From assembly GCA_037975125.1 (NCBI GenBank), contig CM075853.1:52894958-52958957 (forward strand): a DNA stretch of 64,000 nt, read 5' to 3'. Shown in pieces: positions 14,061-59,893 of this stretch (within the stretch, counting starts at the first letter, position 1; the number at the start of each line of letters is the position of its first letter). This DNA is from Latrodectus hesperus (lineage: Eukaryota > Arthropoda > Arachnida > Araneae > Theridiidae). The notes below the pieces were generated by a model. That model was given only the letters and a program-made list of their open reading frames with translations. It was not told the DNA's origin and did not search any database. The translations under genes and the position numbers were made by a program.

Positions 14061-16415
14061 TTACAGATTTACAGTGCTTTCAGTTTTATTATCTGAATTC
14101 ATGTTATTTTTATTCTTTGTCCTATTTATAATGTTTGTTATTTTGACTTCAGTTGTCTTCTAATCTGTTATTAAAAATAAAATTATTTACAGGAAAGTGA
14201 TATTTTTAAAACATTGATGACATCATGCAATACGTTGAAATGATATTAGAGCTGTAAAAGGATTTGTTATTCAGCTGTTAATCTTATGAATATATATCTC
14301 AGATTTCTAATTGTATTTATGTATTCAAGTGATTTAAGGTATTCAATTCCAGAATTTATGTTATTGGTCAAAACTTAGATGTTTATTTTTATGGATTGTG
14401 ATATCTTGATCTGTTAGGTTAAATGTAATTAAATTTTTTCAGATCATATTTGGAAAAATCCAAGTATTTTCTTTTACCATATTTTATTATTTTGACTACA
14501 AATGTACTCTTTCAGGATAAAGATATTCCTATTGAAACTGCTGGATGTATTTAGGAATACCTTTTAAGTATACAATTGAGGTTTACTTCCTGATCTGTTT
14601 ACTGAAGATGATTCAATGCTCCAATTTAATACATGATTCCAAAATTCCACCTATTCTTGTATTTAAATACAGAACAATAAAAATGTTATAAAAGTTATTT
14701 GAAAAATCTAACTTCTCTAAAATGTTTTATAAAAGAGTTTTAATTAATAAAGATTTTAAAATAGTACTTTTCTAACATAATATATATTAATAATTTTATA
14801 AATTTTAGCACAGAATTCTAAGAATAGGCAATTCTTTTTTTCAATTATTTAAAAAAAATTGCAAATGTTACCTTTGTTTTAAACCTTTTTATTTGGAAGT
14901 ATAAAATTTGAAAAGACTTTTTTTTGCTTTTAAATTAATTAAATTATCTTTCGTTTGTCTATAGATTATAATATTCAGAACATCCTCCCAAATCTGCATA
15001 TAAAAATTAAAATACTTTCATATTAAAATTTAAAAAATCAAAATAAATTAATCTTGTTCTGTTATTACTCTAAAGATAAAGAATGACAAAAGTAACTTTG
15101 TTAATGTTGATAAGTGGGATTTTCTCACTTTTAGGTCTGTAAAGACTAAATGGAAAGAGATAATCATGTACGCATGCGCGAATTGAAGTTACATTACAAA
15201 TCTTAGTTTTTATTGGATTATTATAATGTATAAAAGTAATATCTAACCAAAATTATTTTTATATAATTACTTTCATTGTAATAATATACACACAACTTAG
15301 CCAGTCAACTTCATTTTTGTGCTCTCACCAATAGACTTCCCTAAAAATGAAAAATTTATGATTTCAAATAGAAAAATTAAAAAAAATTAGTTTTTGTATT
15401 TGAGTTACATGAAAAAAGAAAAAGCAAAAATTTGTAAGATTATGCTTATACTTTTACATATTAATTATATAATTTTATATATGAATTGAAACCAAGAAGT
15501 AAACTCAGTATTTCCAGTCATTAATTTTATTTTTCTGTTTGCACTTTAAATATTAAAAAAAGGAAATTTTAATTTTTCTAAATTTAAATCATGTACAAAG
15601 TAAAAATTTAACTTTAATTTCTTTCAACTATTTGTATTTTGCTGATTTCAGGAAAATATAGAAAAATCTGTAATAACAAATTCCATATTTGTTCTAAAGC
15701 ATAAATATTTATTACATAGCCATAAATGTTGATTTATCACAAAGTCAGTGAAAGATGTTGTTTATTAATTTCTAGTAAACTTCAAAAATGATGTTTGAAA
15801 CATTTAAAATGAGTGATGTGTTTAATGTTTTATTTTGTGTGTGTGAATTTCCTGTATATAATAATCAAAGAAGTAATAAATATGTATTAACAAAATTTCT
15901 TGCTTATTTTTATTTAAAATTTAGAAAATATGCATTGTTAAAATAAAACAATAAAACTAATTTCCTTTTCAATCACTTAGATTGATAATTCATCAACATA
16001 TGATGGCATGAGAGTAATATGCCATTTTACAACAAGCTTGCAATAATCTGTGCAAGAAAATATGCTTTTTTTTTTAATAAATGCATTGTGCGAATTCAAT
16101 TATTTATGCCTTTTAATTTCTGTGTAAATTAACTCTAATTAATTGCCCCCACTTATTACTGACTCTACTTACTTATAAATAATTATATCAGCATTTCTGC
16201 ATACACAGTGTACCAAATACATTGTTTGGTATTGATAAAGATAAAAAAAATTTTAAGCTCAATTTATTCAGAAAAAAATTTTAAAATTTTAACTAAATTT
16301 TGTTAGAGGAACATTTTCTTTGGTGCTAAGGCACTTAGACTGCAGATAAATTTTGCATAAGAAAATTTTTGGATTTAAATTTACTGTTTGGAAATTTTTT
16401 TTAAAGTCATTGTTA
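14061..16415. other. AT-rich intergenic DNA
   Basis: No gene is recognised. The only unusual short stretch is ACGCATGCGCG at 15170-15180, an NRF1-like palindrome, with ATTGG at 15212 and TATAAAAG at 15229. Confidence 0.45.
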
Positions 16416-16419
16416 TTCT

Positions 16420-16990
16420 CATATCAAGAGCAGTTATCCTTTCTAACTCTCGGGCAGCCATCTAGTCAATCTCTACTGTTGAACAACCATAAATACCTGA
16501 AATTCAACAAGAATTCCTGAGAACTCTTGCTTTGAAAAAGAAGCAAATTGTTCTCCAGTGAATGCCTGGCCACTTTGGCTTATGGGGCAGTGAATTCGCA
16601 GACATCCTTGCAAAAAAGGCTACTGGCCTTCTACTACATCCTTCCTCACCCTTCTTGTATTGTAAGATTAAATTGTTTCTAAAGCATGTATTTGCTTATG
16701 CCTCACAAGACTTATATAGCTGAAAAATACAGGAGCAATTTTTGTCCTTCTCTTATTAAAACGAAATGCAATTGCCACTTTTCATCTAACAACAAGACAT
16801 GACTGCCTAGCCTCTCATTTGAAGTGCTTGGCCATTTTTGCTGTTCCTACTTGTACCCTCTGCATATCTGGAGAAGTAATGGATGGGGACCATCTTTTCC
16901 TTTGTAGGGGCTTTTTGCTACTCAACAGAGGAAGCGAAGTATTGGGAGGCAAGATCGCTCCTTAGGCAAATGACTTCGATCTATTTTCTC
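16420..16990 (+). pseudogene. Degenerate LINE RNase H and C-terminal zinc-finger region
   Basis: In broken frames the + strand reads ILSNSRAAI, then KKQIVLQ-MPGHFGLWGSEFADILAKKA (the QWxPxHxGxxGNExAD block of RNase H with the catalytic Asp kept), then LTTRHDCLASHL and CTLCISGEVMDGDHLFLCRG. Stops interrupt it several times. It is a dead 3' fragment of a non-LTR retrotransposon of the same broad type as the copy at 52.2-53.2 kb. Confidence 0.75.
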
Positions 16991-17438
16991 TAATTTACTT
17001 TTTTGTAACTTTTAAATTCTTTGTATTTTTTCTGCCATTGGAATTTTAAAAAAAAATTATTCACGCATAAAGAATAAATTTATTTTTTGTAAAGTTAGAA
17101 TTTTTTCAATATTTACACTGTGTACACTTTATCAATTGTTACTTTTATTACAATATTGTATACATTTATTTCTCTTATAAATACTCTTCCTATGCAGGAA
17201 AAATATATAGTTATTATATTTTATATCTAATTTTAAATTTTGCTAAAATGCATTTTGGAAAACTAGTGGTTTTATTAAGATACTTGTTTTTCAAAATTAT
17301 TAAAAAATTCAAAGAAATAATTTAATAGAAAATAGTTTACAAACTCTGATCAATAATTTAATTTTTATTGATGAGATAGCAAATAGTACTGTGCATATTA
17401 ACCTCATTAAAATCAAGATTTATAGAGAACAAAAATTG

Positions 17439-17440
<2 letters not shown>

Positions 17441-17519
<79 letters not shown>

Positions 17520-17536
17520 ATATATATATATATATA
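17441..17536. repeat. (TA)n microsatellite
   Basis: TA dinucleotide run with a TGTATGTA interruption near 17511-17518. Confidence 0.97.
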
Positions 17537-18836
17537 ATGAAATTCCAGTTTTATTTTCTAGTATATTATTAATCTATTGCTGATCCTGATTAATTACAGA
17601 CTCAAATTATTTTAATATTCTAAATTTTTTTAATTTATTTCTTTTGTAAAAATAATAACTTTATTATTAATTATCTAAAAAAATATCTGTAAAATATCGC
17701 ATTTAATCAATATGTCACAAATTGGTATCATAAGTGTTAATTTCCTTGTCTTCAAAGTTCTTGTTATTTCTACTTAATTAGTAGTTGTATATGCTCTGCA
17801 TTATATTTTTTAAGATAAGATACAAATTTAATAAATGAAATAAAATGTAATAATTGCATAATTTGTAAAATGATCAAATCAAGTTATCTCTGAAGAAATT
17901 TAATGTCATATTAAGTTAAAAGATTCTGAATATTTAGTTTACGAAAAATTTGTATTAGACATATAACTTCAAGATTTTATTGGCAGTTCCAGGTTATTTT
18001 TCAAATATCATCTTATCTGGTCTGCCTGAAAGTAATATTAAGGTTTAACAAAATCAACTTTTATCAAATCAAACACTTTATTTTCGATTTGAATATTTTG
18101 ATTTTTGTCTAGAATTATGGCACATTTTAAATAATTAATAAATGTCAAAAACATATGCATGAATCTAAATCCATTTTCAACATTTTGTGATTTTAAAAAT
18201 CAAAACAAATTATTTTTCCTTTCTCTTTTTAACTTTAGGAATATTGATACCTACAGCTGTGATATCAGTATAAAATTTGAGAGTTGCAAATTAACATTGC
18301 AGCTTATAGCAAGTTCTGAAATTTAAATATTTACTATAATATTAATTTTTAGGAAATGTTTTCTATAATGCAAAATATATCTATCAGATGTTTTTATAGA
18401 ATTAGTATCACCTTTACTTTTGAAAATCTTTTGGTGCTTTTCTTACCCTTTATCTCCTAATATTAAAGATCTGTTTAAACCAAAACTATACAAAAACCAT
18501 TTTATATTAGAGTCTAAAATTATTCATACTTGTCTAGTTTTTTTATTTTTATATCAATGCTGTTTTATTTGTAAAAACTAGATATATCTATTTTACTTTT
18601 CTTTGTATTAAACTTAATGATTTTGATTTTAAAAAATTTTAATCAAATTCTAAAATGTTTAGCTCAAATCAAGTTGTTAAAAATGTTAACTGTACATAAA
18701 ATACAACATTACTATTTATTAGCTTCTTACTTATAACTATTTTAAATATTTATAATATTTACATTATTTTATTAGAAATGCATTATATATATGCAATTTT
18801 CCATGAAAAAGGTACTATATAAGTGAAAGGAAAATG

Positions 18837-18866
18837 CACTACTGGCCATTAAAATTGCTACACCAG
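18837..18866 (+). repeat. Left terminal inverted repeat of the Tc1 element
   Basis: About 29 bp pairing with 20227-20255 with a single A/G mismatch, then divergence. Confidence 0.93.
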
Positions 18867-19068
18867 GAAAGCGGCACACCACACATGTGAAATTTGCATG
18901 ACAGGTAGAACTTGCTGTGATATGCAAATGATTAGATTTTCAGCCCATTCGTACAAAGCAGGCGACAGTAGCGACATCTACAATGTGTATAAAACCAGGG
19001 ATTTGACAGCAGTTTTCTCATACTCAATTTCCGTTTCAACGTTGTTTTCGGCAAAGAAAGTTGTTGTA

Positions 19069-20120
19069 ATGCCTCGTGTAAGAAAAAGAAATGCCTATCA
19101 GCACGTGTCTGACTTTGATCGAGGAAGGATTACAGCCTACCGGGATTGCGATTTATCATACCGCAATATTACTGTTCGCGTCGGTCAAGACCCCATGACT
19201 GTTAGCAGAATATGAAATCGATGGGTTCAGGACAATCATAGGGAACATCATGCAGGATCTCAGCGACCCCCCATCACTAACAGCAGAGAAGACAGACATC
19301 TTATCCGCGTGGGTCACAAGGGATTGTACAGCCACATCATGAACCCCAAGTCGAGAAATGGAGTCATTTGCAAGGCAACAAGTTTCTGTTCGAACCGTTC
19401 GATGACGTTTGTAACAGTATGGATTGTCTGCACAGCGACCATGGCTTCGGCTACCATTGACGCTGTGTCACAGACAGGAGTGCCTTCAATGGTGTGATCA
19501 GCGACGAACCTGGACGCGGGAATGGCATCACGTCATTTTTACAGATGAATCTCGGTTCTGTATACAAGACCATGATGGCCGCATCCGTGTTTGGAGGCAT
19601 CGTGGAGAATGCACACTACCAGCTTGCATTGGACATCGCCATACTGGCCCACCTGCTGGAGTGATGGTATGGGGTGCCATTGGAGACATAGATCGATCAC
19701 CTCTTGTTCGCATTACTTGCATTACGCACACTTTGAAACAGCAACAGTTACATTTCTGATGTATTAAGATCCGTGGCTCTGCCCTATCTCCGAGGCCTCC
19801 CTAAAGCTTTGTTTCAACAGGATAATGCACGACCGCATGTTGCCAGTACTGTTCTGAAGTTCCTTGATACAGAACAGGTTCGACTGTTACCCTGGCCAGC
19901 ACGCTCTCCTGATCTGTCACCAATTGAGAACGTGTGGTCAATGGTTGCCGAGCGATTGGCACGCCATCACTCATCATCCACTACTGTCGATGAACTGTGG
20001 CATAGTGTTGAAGCTGCATGGACTGAGATCCCCGTACATGCCATACAATCTCTGTTTGACTCCATGCTTAGGCGGATAAATGATGTTATTGCAGCCAGAG
20101 GTGGCTGCTCTGGGTACTGA
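19069..20120 (+). pseudogene. Tc1 transposase, DD34E, broken by a stop and frameshifts
   Basis: The transposase starts at the ATG at 19069 (MPRVRKRNAYQHVSDFDRGR), the helix-turn-helix DNA-binding part. A TGA at 19213-19215 replaces the Trp expected in the SRIWNRW motif. The frame shifts around 19290-19430, where the DNA-binding region becomes garbled. The catalytic part is readable at 19424-19759 (FTDESRF with the first Asp; GVMVWGAIG) and 19773-20120 (QQDNARPHVA with the second Asp; SPDLSPIENVW with the Glu 35 positions later, hence DD34E), ending RGGCSGY and a stop. All three catalytic acids survive, but no single frame does, so it cannot encode a full enzyme. Confidence 0.93.
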
Positions 20121-20225
20121 TTTCTCAAGATCTATACATCCTAATTTCCTGTAAATCTAATCACTTGTTCTTTCCACTATAATGTATGTGTCCAATAAAT
20201 ATTGTTCAGTTATTTGAATTCCTTC

Positions 20226-20255
20226 TTGGTGTAGCAATTTCAATGGCCAGTAGTG
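20226..20255 (-). repeat. Right terminal inverted repeat of the Tc1 element
   Basis: Reverse complement of the left end, followed by TA at 20256-20257. Confidence 0.93.
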
Positions 20256-20855
20256 TACATAGTGATGTGCACGAGGTTATTTATCCAAATGATGAGATTT
20301 CAAACAAATTTAAAATTATAAACTTATCAATTTCAGAAAATAAATCAACTCAGATTTCCTTGCTATGCTTTTATGATAATATTTTTCTGAAGATCTGTTT
20401 TAGGTATATTATTGGTAGAAAAAAATGCATTGTGTAATTTTTTTCCATAAAATATAAAACTGTATATAATAAATATCTATATTACTTGTTAATAAAAGAG
20501 TGTTTAACAGCTTTTTTAAACATTAAAATCAAATATGAATGTTAAAGGATATCTATTGAAGCATATAAAATTTATACCCTAGAAGGATAAGTCATTTACT
20601 GTATTTCAGAATGCATAAAAGTCATAGAATCATAAAAATTAATCATAGCTCATTTTGTTGCTATTTTACCCATTAATGTATATCTTAGAAATTTTTATAA
20701 TTTATATGTACAATCTAACTAATAAGATAAAAGAATTTGTTACTTTTTAATTTAGTCATTAAATGGCCTACGAAAAGCTATTTTGAATATTTCTCTGATC
20801 TAACCATTTTTAATTTTACTGAATATTTAAAATTTATTGGAACTTTGTTTTTCAG

Positions 20856-55624
<34,769 letters not shown>

Positions 55625-56410
55625 TTTTCTTTTCTGTATGTGTAGTATATATTGTATAAAGGACTATAGCTACGTTTACAACAATTGAAAGTGTGTATAT
55701 CATGTGGAAAAAGAAAAACTAAAAACATAATTTACGAATGCCTAAAAATGTACTATTTTGCCATGCTATTACATTATTTTTAGTATGTGTAAATGGGGGT
55801 GTTTCACTTTTTATTTTATCATTCAATGAAGGCATTGCTTGTCACTAAAATAGCAAGACTAATAATGTTTCATTATCGAAATATTTTTTATGGCATGTGG
55901 CAATATTTGTTAAACAATTGAAATAAGATTGCTGTTTGTGTGCAAATTTGTTAATGCTCAGTGTTTGTAAATTGCTATTTCCTCAATTGCTAATCATAGA
56001 TTTATAGTTCTTTCTGCAAAGATGTGAAGAATACACTACCTTAAAAATCATTTAAGTGAATGCATCATTGTAGAAATCGCAAAATATTTATTTTATATGG
56101 TCACCAGGTTTTATAAATTTATTTGGTTAAAGTTTATTTTTACATAAAGCAAGAAAGAAAATCCATTTTGCTATACCATTTAAATTGGCTGTGTTATGAC
56201 ACAATGAATTCTTGAACTTTTACTTACTCAAAAATACTAATTTAAAACATTTGAGAAATCTAAAACTTTAATGAAAATAAGTCACTATTAATTTGCATTT
56301 TTTATTTAAAATATTTCCTGAGAAAGATTTTTCATGTATAAATTAAAGTTTTCTTTCTGCTATTGTATAATGATATTTTTACTCATAATAAAATAGAAAA
56401 TCTAAAATAT
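55625..56410 (+). other. RNGTT: Probable 3' UTR of RNGTT
   Basis: AT-rich sequence after the stop codon with no open frame of note. The first canonical AATAAA on the + strand is at 56387-56392, with an ATTAAA at 56342-56347, so cleavage shortly after 56390 is plausible. Further AATAAA hexamers near 56595 and 56645 could give longer forms. The end is inferred, not observed. Confidence 0.45.
56387..56392 (+). terminator. Candidate polyadenylation signal AATAAA for RNGTT
   Basis: First canonical hexamer downstream of the stop codon, about 760 nt away. AT-rich DNA yields such hexamers by chance, so this is only a candidate. Confidence 0.4.
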
Positions 56411-57290
56411 ACTCTTATTTCATAAAAGAATGCTTTATTGTTTTTATTATAATGTATGATGGATCTGTACACAACTTTGTATATATAACTAGATATCTTT
56501 GACTAACAGTTATGGAAATAGCCTTTGTACACTAGTAGCTCTAAATTTTCTCAATATTTCATTGTACAAAGTTTTCATTATTAGTGTGTGACAAAATAAA
56601 TTTTGTTCAGTTTATAGTTAACGTTTATTACACATAATCAAACAATAAAATTTGTTATTTGAAAATATATGGTACTGAAATTTTGTTGTGTCAGTAGATA
56701 CATGTATTTTAGATTAGAAATGTGAGTAACTAAAGTTGTGTAATTATTCTGAGAGAATTATGTTATAACATTCTGAAAGGCTGCTTAGTTAAAATGCTAA
56801 TTAGTAATTTCATATCAGTTAGATTTAAAAAACTTAATTATCTAATATTAATTTAAAAGGATTATATTTTTAAAAAAATTATTGTCTTTTGTAAAATGTC
56901 TGCAAATTATTTATTGAAATTGAGTTTTTCTTTCAAAGTAAAGCCTGTATTTAAAGTAATAAAATTGTAAAATTAAACTAAAATTATAAATTTGTAATTT
57001 TACTTTTTATAGTTTGCCAAGATAAATTAAATATAAAAACAATTAATTATATGTACATAATGAATTATTGCCTTTACTTCTATTTTTCTTCACAAGCAGT
57101 TGAAAAACAACTTGGATGTTAGCTATTTTCAATCTTCCATCAAAATCTTATTGTATACTAAGTATATTTCTATCAAATGTCTTCATTAGTCTTAAAGAAA
57201 TTTATTTTAAATAAAAATATTTCTTTGTAAGCATGTGTTTGCATTTATTTATTTGTACATTTCAGAAATTGTTTAAGACCATTGTAAGAC
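56411..57290. other. AT-rich sequence downstream of RNGTT
   Basis: Nothing recognised apart from additional AATAAA hexamers that might serve longer RNGTT transcripts. Confidence 0.45.
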
Positions 57291-57299
57291 ATTTTTTAA

Positions 57300-57685
57300 T
57301 ATCTGCCACATATTACCTTCAGGAAGGATTTCTCTAATGGGAGGTCATATTCATGTGTCGCAATGAAAGAAACACGAAATACAGGTTCAGGTGAATAGGT
57401 GGTCACGATACAGGTGAACAAGAAATTGGACCAATAGCAAGAACTGTAGTAAGGCATTTAAATATGCATGGCATAAATTGCCTTCTGGGAGAACTTTTCA
57501 TGGATAATAGGTTGTATTTGTGTGTCGCAGAGCCGGAAGCTCTGAAAACTCCCAGTCTTCCATTGTGACGGATGTGCATGCTTAGGACAGTAGCACAGCA
57601 ACCAATTTCTTGTTCAATAGTATCCGGGATTGAACCCAAAATGTTACAAAGAGCAGTATCCTACCACTGGGCCATAATGAACCCA
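57300..57685 (-). mobile_element. tRNA-derived SINE
   Basis: On the minus strand the head, starting near 57680, reads TTCATTATGGCCCAGTGGTA (A box TGGCCCAGTGG) and TTTGGGTTCAATCCCGG (B box GGTTCAATCCC) at tRNA spacing. The body extends towards about 57300. It contains a 15-bp inverted repeat, TGAACAAGAAATTGG at 57415-57429 with CCAATTTCTTGTTCA at 57602-57616, and two GTGTCGCA-containing direct repeats near 57355 and 57523. Target duplications were not found, so the left end is uncertain. Confidence 0.75.
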
Positions 57686-57689
57686 ATCA

Positions 57690-59830
57690 CAAAGATTTGA
57701 AAAATAATGATTTATATTAGAAAATATTTTTTATGCAAAACTAAATTTAAGGAATTTAAGTGGAACCTATGCTGATTGAGAACTTTCAATAACCTAAAAG
57801 CACTTGTAATTCAAAGAACATGTATTTTCATTTATTAACCTTTAGTAATATTTTTAATGGGCGACCATCATAAGAAGTTTACAGGCTACTCACGAATTTC
57901 CCTTTCAAGGAAATCTCTACAATGATAAAAATTTTACTACACATTGCCAAGTCCGTAATTTTGGCACTTGGAGTAATTTGGCTTGACTTCAAAGGACACG
58001 ATACCAACCAACCTTTAGCCTAAATCAATTATTCAATCATTATAATAGATAAAGTCAAACTATATTAAATGTGAATATAAATAGATTTTAAAATTAAAGA
58101 AAATGAATCTAAACTTCATAGAAAATTTTTTTAGAGAACTTCTCTCTCTCTTTATTAACTTTAAAAAAAGATATATTTTACAAACAAATCGTTTTCATCT
58201 CTTCCATTAGTGTTTTTATATGTAAGCAGTATAACTATTAAGGTCAATAAACAATCATATTTAAAAACAATTGGAGAAAATTTATAATTACAGACTGATT
58301 TGACAGTCTTTACAATTTTACTGTTTGTGTGGTCTCGAGTACCTTATAATTCACCCAAAAACCATACATTGTATGGCAATATATATTTAAACTGAAAGAG
58401 AATGGCTAAAAGCATATTTTATTTCATTAAATATGTATAGTTAGATAATTTTAATTAAATGTATGTGTTTTGAAAGAAACTTATTTTATTTTCCTAATTA
58501 ATAATTTGTGGAACGTTTTTGTTGCCTGTATGAGTGTTTTGTTATTTTTCATTGACAAAGTTGAGTTTTCTAAACTGAAAATAAATAGGTTGTAGCAATA
58601 ATGGCTTAACATTAAATTTTTTTATTATAAAAATAATTTTAGTTTATATTAATGATCTAAATCATAATTTTATAAGATATATTAAATGCGAAATTTCCCA
58701 TAGAGTTGAAGGTTGCTATTTTTCATTATATTTTTTCTGAGTTAAAAGATAAACCGTTTCATAAAATTTGTGGTAAATTAAATTAATAAAAAACATGTTA
58801 TTGAAAAAACCAGTGTGGTGGTTTAAAATTAGGAATTTAAAAACTCACGTAATTAAATTTTTGCATTAAACAACAAAAGTTTGTAAAGTGAATAATATAA
58901 TAGAATTTTTTTTAAATTTGTTAAGATATGCATATAGCATTTGTTCAACATCTAATGATCAAAATTTGTAGAGTCCTACATTAAAAAATTAATCCACTAT
59001 TAATAGGAAATATTTTAAAATTATTTCAGTTGATTAATAAGATAAAAAAAGAAACTCATTATTTTTCAAGTCATTGTGATGAAAATGTTAATGTATTAGA
59101 GTCAATTTCCTTAAAAGTTAAAAATGAATATAAAAGTAAGTATCCTGACTTTAAAATCAGGAAAAAAAGTACAATGTTGAATGCACAAGAAAAGTTATTT
59201 TGCTCTTATTAGATCACATTTTAAATATAAATAAAATAATTCAAAGAGAGATTTTCACTATTACAGAAACTGGGAAATAATTATTATTTATTACTCTTAC
59301 TGATCAATAAAATCAAAAGTAAAACATATAAAACAATTTACTGGTATTAAAATTGCACCATTGATGAATAGATTTGAAATCCAGTTTTATATACAGTTGC
59401 TGTAATAACAGATAATGAATACAACAGTTTAAAGAGAAGAGACAGTTTGAATTTCACAATCAATAAAAATAAATTTTATCATGATAATTAGTAAAGTAAT
59501 AAAACAGTTAAAGTTAGAGAAATACTTAAAATGTACATTATCCAACAATAAAACTTTAATTTTAGCTATTATTTCAAATAATCCAGAATAAAAGTGCAAA
59601 ACATTAATTTCATTTACTTGCAAAATAGATGTTGGATAGATACTGCAGAAAAAAAGGGTGAGAAAGAGATCAAGATGAAAATCAATGTCGTAAATGTAAG
59701 AATTGTATTGTGGGAAAATAGAAAGGGTGTATAATATCCCGTACATTTTTATTCTCTATCCCCAAAGGCTTGTACACAGATGACAATTGTAAAAGAGGAA
59801 GAAGCACACACTTCTATTATTAAATCGATC
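57690..59830. other. AT-rich intergenic DNA, nothing recognised
   Basis: No gene, RNA or element that I can support. Confidence 0.45.
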
Positions 59831-59831
59831 T

Positions 59832-59893
59832 CCACAATGGTGTGCATCGTAGCATGAGTACCTTTATAGTGAGTTCAAATCAGTGTTAATTAT
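59832..59893 (+). repeat. tRNA-like fragment, probable SINE head
   Basis: ATCTCCACAATGGTGTGCAT, GTAGCATGAGTACC and GTGAGTTCAAATC follow the order of a tRNA 5' half, A box and B box, but it cannot fold as a full tRNA. It probably derives from a SINE. Confidence 0.4.

Larger units (their letters stand above)
18837..20255 (+). mobile_element. Tc1-family DNA transposon with both terminal inverted repeats
   Basis: The left end CACTACTGGCCATTAAAATT continues to GCTACACCA; the right end is its reverse complement with one mismatch (TGGTGTAGCAATTTCAATGG continuing to CCAGTAGTG at 20255). The right flank is TA, as expected for Tc1 insertion; the left flank is TG, probably a mutated TA. The element is about 1.4 kb and carries one transposase gene on the + strand (see separate entry). 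It lies about 600 bp upstream of the first RNGTT coding exon. Confidence 0.95.

Noticed and set aside
19528..19731. Minus-strand open frame inside the Tc1 element
   Set aside because: It is a shadow of the transposase catalytic region on the opposite strand.
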